Below are positions 5,683 to 8,687 of a stretch of 8,687 nt of DNA, piece by piece (position 1 is the first letter of the stretch; each line of letters begins with the position of its first letter). This DNA comes from Aquifex aeolicus (GTDB lineage: Bacteria > Aquificota > Aquificia > Aquificales > Aquificaceae): the NCBI GenBank assembly GCA_011375045.1, contig DRNB01000330.1, positions 1 through 8,687 of the forward strand. Direction: 5' to 3'. A model generated the notes under the pieces. It did no database searches and was not told the DNA's origin. It saw only the letters and a program-made list of their open reading frames with translations. The position numbers and the translations under genes are program-made.

Positions 5683-6902
5683 AGGCTAAATCTCAGAAAG
5701 GCGGCGAGTCCGTCTATCCGCTTCTGGACATCTGGGTCCACGATCACCTCGATGCGGGCTCTCTGCTCGAGGGCTTCCTCCATGACCTCGTCCACTATGT
5801 CCTCCACGGGGATGGGTTTCTCTTCGGCGAGGGGGCACTCGGGCTTCAGGGAAACGAGGTGCGTTGTGGGACACAGGTAGCCGGGCTTTTCGAAGTCTTC
5901 GGGAACGAGGAGCGTCCTGACGTTACCCGCAGCGAGCATCTCCAAAACGCGGGACGTTCCGTTTACCGCGAGACCTCTCCCCGTCAGCTCCTCCAGCTCC
6001 CTCAGCAGCTCCCTCTCCTCCTCTCTGTCTCTGTCCCTCAGGAGATCGAGGACCTTCTCCCTGACCTCCGCCGGCCGGGCAAGGGACGGGTTAACCTCTA
6101 CGTAGCCGACGAGCCTCTCCCTGAGGTAGGGGTGAAGGTGGTTCTCTATCTCCCTGAGACCTTCCTCTAAGAAGCCTCCCACCACGAGCCTCTCGAACTT
6201 GCTCCTCTTCCACTCCTCGAAGGCGGCGTCCGCCGCTATCTTGAAAACCCTGTGCTTCTCCTCCCTTATCCGCATGTGGAATCTCCACTCACCGAAGGAG
6301 TGCTGAATCATGTTGGGGGCGGCTCTTCTCGCCGGAAGGCGAAGCTGAAAGGTCCCCTCGGCACCCTTGAGGGCTGTTCCTCCGCTGTGGAACCTGTGGG
6401 CTCTTGTGGCGAGGGGTTCCAGAAAGTCCAGATCCTCCTCTATCCCTCCTGCATCCAGAAGGAAATACCTTATGTGCTTGCGGTCCACAAGGAGCACCCC
6501 TATCCTGCCGAACTCCTCGTCTATGGCGGCTATCTCCCTGATCAGAGGGTCCGGCGCTATCAGGAGCCTGTTGCGGTAAACGTAGGGCAGTTTGACCACC
6601 TCGAAGAAGCCGGCTCCCGAGCAGGAGAAGATGGCTATACCCCTGCAGTTCTTCAAATTCTCAGGCTGGGCGAGGAAGCCTTCTATCTGTTCGAAGTCCC
6701 TCTCTATCGATCGGATAACCTCCGGGTCTGTAACCCTCTCCCTCAGCTCCTTTTTCTTTTCCCTCACCATATCCTTGAAAACCCTTGTGTATTTGTTGTC
6801 CTGTCTGTCCTCGGGTCTCAGGTGAAGGTAGAGGGAGGTTACCCACAGTCCCTCGGGTCTGAAACGGACGATGTTCTCCAGCACGTTTTTCAGATCTGCC
6901 AT
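5679..6902 (-). CDS. eRF1/Vms1-like bacterial release-factor homologue (baeRF family)
   Basis: This 407-aa protein has the layout of the bacterial eRF1-like proteins (baeRF, related to VLRF1/Vms1). An N-terminal beta/alpha region (17-160) includes VTSLYLHL and GIAIFSCSGAGFFEVVKLP. A central RNase H-like domain (about 132-300) includes RIGVLLVDRKHIRYFLLD and LVVGGFLEEGLREI. The C-terminal L7Ae/pelota-like domain (about 310-400) includes VLEMLAAGNVRTLLVPED and a single CxC-spaced remnant (Cys344, Cys356) where relatives carry a zinc ribbon. No GGQ is present; HSGGTAL and EGTFQ (172-186) occupy the loop region. Such proteins are thought to act at ribosomes, possibly as hydrolases or rescue factors. 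It has the best start of the operon: AGGAGG at 6911-6916, 8 nt before ATG 6902. It heads the coupled chain, 57 nt after the membrane-protein gene. The exact baeRF subfamily is not certain. Confidence 0.7.
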   Translation of the reverse strand: MADLKNVLENIVRFRPEGLWVTSLYLHLRPEDRQDNKYTRVFKDMVREKKKELRERVTDPEVIRSIERDFEQIEGFLAQPENLKNCRGIAIFSCSGAGFFEVVKLPYVYRNRLLIAPDPLIREIAAIDEEFGRIGVLLVDRKHIRYFLLDAGGIEEDLDFLEPLATRAHRFHSGGTALKGAEGTFQLRLPARRAAPNMIQHSFGEWRFHMRIREEKHRVFKIAADAAFEEWKRSKFERLVVGGFLEEGLREIENHLHPYLRERLVGYVEVNPSLARPAEVREKVLDLLRDRDREEERELLRELEELTGRGLAVNGTSRVLEMLAAGNVRTLLVPEDFEKPGYLCPTTHLVSLKPECPLAEEKPIPVEDIVDEVMEEALEQRARIEVIVDPDVQKRIDGLAAFLRFSL

Positions 6903-6959
6903 TTAACAGTCCTCCTGTAAAGAGCGTATCTGTAACGATTATTTTACACCGCCTTGGCT
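6903..6959 (-). promoter_or_regulatory. 57-bp gap upstream of the baeRF operon with RBS and possible weak promoter
   Basis: The gap holds the AGGAGG used by the eRF1-like gene (6911-6916). It also has a TAAAAT-like hexamer soon after the upstream stop that could be a -10. No matching -35 is seen at 16-18 bp and no terminator hairpin is visible, so read-through from the upstream gene is as likely as a separate promoter. Confidence 0.3.
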
Positions 6960-8117
6960 TCAGGAAAGTCTGCTCAGAACGTTTCTTATGTAGCGCTCCT
7001 TCTCCTTTTCATCCTCAGAATCCAGAAAGCCGACGACCTCCCACCTTTCACCCTTCCTCCTCACGTAGATCCTGCCTCCGGAGAACTTGAGCTTGTAAAC
7101 ACCCTTCAGGGTGCTGAGGGGTTCGATCCTCCCCTTTCCCTCCCGCAGGGAGAACTTGATCAGCTCCCTTACAAAGCTTCTGCGTTTGTCGGGATCGGAT
7201 CTGATCAGCTCCCCGAGGGCTCTGTCGGAGATCTCTACCTCCGGCAGGGAGCTGAGGATTTCCCTGTAGGCGCTCTCGGGGTCGGGGGGTTTTCTGGACA
7301 GGTTCTCCACCTCGATCTCCAAGACGCTCAGCCTGTTCTGAAGGTCCTTCAGCCTCTCGGAGAGCTTTCTGTTCTCCTCCTTGAGCTTTTCGTTTTCGTC
7401 CGCGTATATATCGACAAGCTCCTGAAGCTGTATAAGCTCCTTTATGAGCTTCCGCCGTTCCTTTCTGAGACCCGTCAGCTCCTCCCTGCTGCTCTTTACA
7501 TCAGACTCACTCCTGAGCATATCGAGGAGCTGGAACAGCTTTCTGTTGGACTCTAAAAGTCTGCTCTCCTTTTCCCTGTATTCCTCCAGCTCCTCCTGAA
7601 GCTTCCTGAGCCTCTCCTCCAGCTCCTCCCGCTGGGCGGAGCTGACCTCCGCTCTGCTCCTTTCCTCCTCGAGCTTCCTGATCTCCTGTCTGAGCATTCT
7701 CAGACGGGCGTCTATGCGCTCCCTCTCCCTCCTTATCCTGTCCATCTCCACAAGCAGCTCTTCCCTTTCCCTCTCTATGCTCTTTATCTCCTTCTCGGTG
7801 GGGGACTCGAAGAGGGCTACGAGGGCGAAGGTGAAGATCACGGGGGGAAGATCCCGCACCACTATCTCGAGGCTTCTGAAGTAAAAGCTCAGGGCGACGA
7901 TCTGAAAAAAGAACAGATAGCCTATCCACTGAACTGTTCTGTGTCTTTCTCCGAAGAGCCAGCTTATGTACAGGACGGAGTTGAAGGAGAGAACCAGTAT
8001 GACGTGGTAAACGTCTTGGGGAAAGAGGGGAACGGGGGACAGTCCCTGCTCGGTTATGAACCAGAGTATAAAGTTGTAGGAGACTATGAGGAAAAGGAGA
8101 ATAAGAGCTTCTCTCAT
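6960..8117 (-). CDS. Membrane-anchored coiled-coil protein with RelE-like C-terminal segment
   Basis: The start is taken as ATG 8117 (385 aa); the frame is open further upstream but that part is antisense to a DJ-1 gene. About four hydrophobic segments (residues 4-22, 37-55, 63-80, 90-104) are followed by a long charged coiled coil (about 108-275). A Pro-rich break (KPPDPES) leads to a compact C-terminal region (280-385). That region has LIRSDPDKRRSFVRELIKF helices, then GVYKLKFSGGRIYVRR and WEVVGFLD strands, and a closing KERYIRNVL helix. This order resembles the RelE/ParE fold, where a K/R-L-R...RIxY core is typical, so an RNA or ribosome contact is conceivable. No family is certain. Another reading is a plain structural membrane scaffold. 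There is no Shine-Dalgarno before ATG 8117, which fits a leaderless message. The eRF1-like gene lies 57 nt downstream. Confidence 0.75.
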   Translation of the reverse strand: MREALILLFLIVSYNFILWFITEQGLSPVPLFPQDVYHVILVLSFNSVLYISWLFGERHRTVQWIGYLFFFQIVALSFYFRSLEIVVRDLPPVIFTFALVALFESPTEKEIKSIEREREELLVEMDRIRRERERIDARLRMLRQEIRKLEEERSRAEVSSAQREELEERLRKLQEELEEYREKESRLLESNRKLFQLLDMLRSESDVKSSREELTGLRKERRKLIKELIQLQELVDIYADENEKLKEENRKLSERLKDLQNRLSVLEIEVENLSRKPPDPESAYREILSSLPEVEISDRALGELIRSDPDKRRSFVRELIKFSLREGKGRIEPLSTLKGVYKLKFSGGRIYVRRKGERWEVVGFLDSEDEKEKERYIRNVLSRLS

Positions 8118-8135
8118 GAAGTAAAATTTAATCTC
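8118..8135. promoter_or_regulatory. 18-bp divergent start region with AT core
   Basis: Only 18 bp separate the two divergent ATGs. Each ATG sits inside a copy of the palindrome TCATGA within the direct repeat TCTCATGAA (8112-8120 and 8132-8140). The core TAAAATTTAA offers a -10-like hexamer in each direction (TAAAAT at 8122-8127 plus; TTAAAT at 8131-8126 minus), each about 8 nt before its own ATG. Neither gene has a Shine-Dalgarno. Both could be leaderless, with any -35 inside the opposite gene. Confidence 0.4.
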
Positions 8136-8660
8136 ATGAAAAGGGTTTTGATCCTTCTGGAGGATCTGGTGGAGGATTCGGAGTTCCTCTACCCCTACAT
8201 GAGGTTCAGGGAGGAGGGGTTCGAAGTTGTGTCCGCCGCACCTGTCAGAAGGGAGTACAGGGGAAAGAGGGGAATGAGCTTCGTCCCCGACGTCCTTCTC
8301 AAGGAGGTCATCCACGACACCTTCGACTGCGTGTTCATCCCCGGAGGTTACGCTCCCGACAGGCTCAGAAGGTATCCGGAGCTTCTCAACCTCATCAGAA
8401 GACACAACGAGGAGGAGAAGCTGATATGCGCCGTCTGCCACGGACCGTGGGTTCTCATATCCGCAAAGGTGGTCAGGGGAAGAAGGGTAACCGGGTTCTT
8501 TGCCATAAAGGACGATCTGGAAAACGCCGGCGCCTGCTACACGGGTGAGGAAGTGGAGGTGGACAGGAACCTTGTAACCGCCACCGATCCCAACGCCATG
8601 CTCAGGATGATGCCTCTGATAATAAGGAAGCTCCTGAAGGAGGAAGAGGCAAAACGGTGA
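8136..8660 (+). CDS. DJ-1/PfpI family protein (type 1 glutamine amidotransferase-like)
   Basis: This 174-aa protein has usual family length when started at ATG 8136 (MKRVLILLEDLVED). The open frame continues upstream, but those codons are antisense to the neighbouring membrane-protein gene. VFIPGGYAPDRLR (residues 68-80) is the family's GG loop. The nucleophile elbow is LICAVCHGPW, with the Cys of CHG as the reactive residue, and VTATDPNA near residue 150 matches the conserved T-x-x-x-P-x-x region. Members of this family act as proteases/chaperones, glyoxalases or deglycases; the substrate cannot be told from sequence. It is transcribed away from the membrane-protein gene and its stop overlaps the next start (GTGA). 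Confidence 0.93.
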   Translation: MKRVLILLEDLVEDSEFLYPYMRFREEGFEVVSAAPVRREYRGKRGMSFVPDVLLKEVIHDTFDCVFIPGGYAPDRLRRYPELLNLIRRHNEEEKLICAVCHGPWVLISAKVVRGRRVTGFFAIKDDLENAGACYTGEEVEVDRNLVTATDPNAMLRMMPLIIRKLLKEEEAKR

Positions 8661-8687
8661 TACTGCTTCTGATCCTCCCCCTGTTTC
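8657..8687 (+). CDS. Start of a gene with a hydrophobic N-terminus (cut by the right edge)
   Basis: GTG 8657 overlaps the DJ-1 gene stop by 4 nt and opens a frame reading VILLLILPLF to the window end. AAGGAGG and AAGAGG occur upstream at 8637-8649. The hydrophobic run suggests a signal peptide or membrane segment. Only ten codons are visible, so identity is unknown. Confidence 0.5.
   Translation, partial: MILLLILPLF

Noticed and set aside
6252..6920. Plus-strand frame of about 222 codons
   Set aside because: It is antisense to the eRF1-like gene. Long antisense frames are expected here because the real genes are purine-rich with few codons that create antisense stops.
6954..7556. Plus-strand frame of about 200 codons
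   Set aside because: It is antisense to the coiled-coil gene, and its low-complexity L/Q/E composition mirrors the heptads.
7941..8135. Upstream extension of the DJ-1 gene (65 extra codons)
   Set aside because: It is antisense to the membrane segments of the divergent gene; family length and the MKRVLILLED start support ATG 8136.
8118..8441. Upstream extension of the membrane coiled-coil gene (108 extra codons)
   Set aside because: The added residues are the antisense of the DJ-1 gene and precede a normal membrane N-terminus at ATG 8117.

Overview
The window looks like a chromosomal segment from a thermophilic bacterium, most likely of the Aquificales type. Arginine is coded almost entirely by AGA/AGG and isoleucine often by ATA. 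The proteins are very rich in E, K and R. Both tRNA genes lack an encoded CCA. Genes sit in tightly overlapping operons that mix unrelated functions, and few have leaders. The taxonomic call is an inference from style, not from a marker-gene comparison.

Layout, left to right. (1) Positions 1-2170 are a minus-strand unit read from a clear sigma70-type promoter (2142-2170): tRNA-CAU, an unrecognised basic protein of up to 197 aa, a coiled-coil C4 zinc-ribbon protein, then the 5' 256 codons of gyrB, which runs off the left edge. (2) Positions 2171-3212 are an AT-richer plus-strand island lying between two minus-strand tRNA genes. It has about 340 bp without a convincing gene, then an extended -10 promoter, a small two-gene module resembling a DUF4258/DUF2283 toxin-antitoxin pair, and a GTG-started small ORF that has no stop before it runs antisense through tRNA-Lys. 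(3) Positions 3213-8117 are five minus-strand genes ending in tRNA-Lys(CUU): a membrane-anchored coiled-coil protein, an eRF1-like (baeRF) protein, a NYN-domain nuclease, RdgB/HAM1 house-cleaning pyrophosphatase, and a 403-aa protein. The last four CDS are chained by 4-nt stop/start overlaps, and the last CDS stops 10 nt inside tRNA-Lys. (4) From 8136, divergent from the membrane protein with only 18 bp between start codons, come a DJ-1/PfpI-family protein and the first codons of a hydrophobic N-terminus.

The most striking item is the 403-aa protein. It reads as an F1-ATPase gamma-subunit-like protein fused to the C-terminal domain of the delta/OSCP subunit. In a working F-type ATP synthase gamma is rotor and delta is stator, so one chain carrying both cannot do the usual job of both at once. 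It is translationally coupled to a release-factor-like protein, a NYN RNase and a nucleotide-pool sanitiser, and it is transcribed into a tRNA. Together with a membrane protein whose tail looks RelE-like, this suggests an RNA/translation-linked locus whose function I cannot name.
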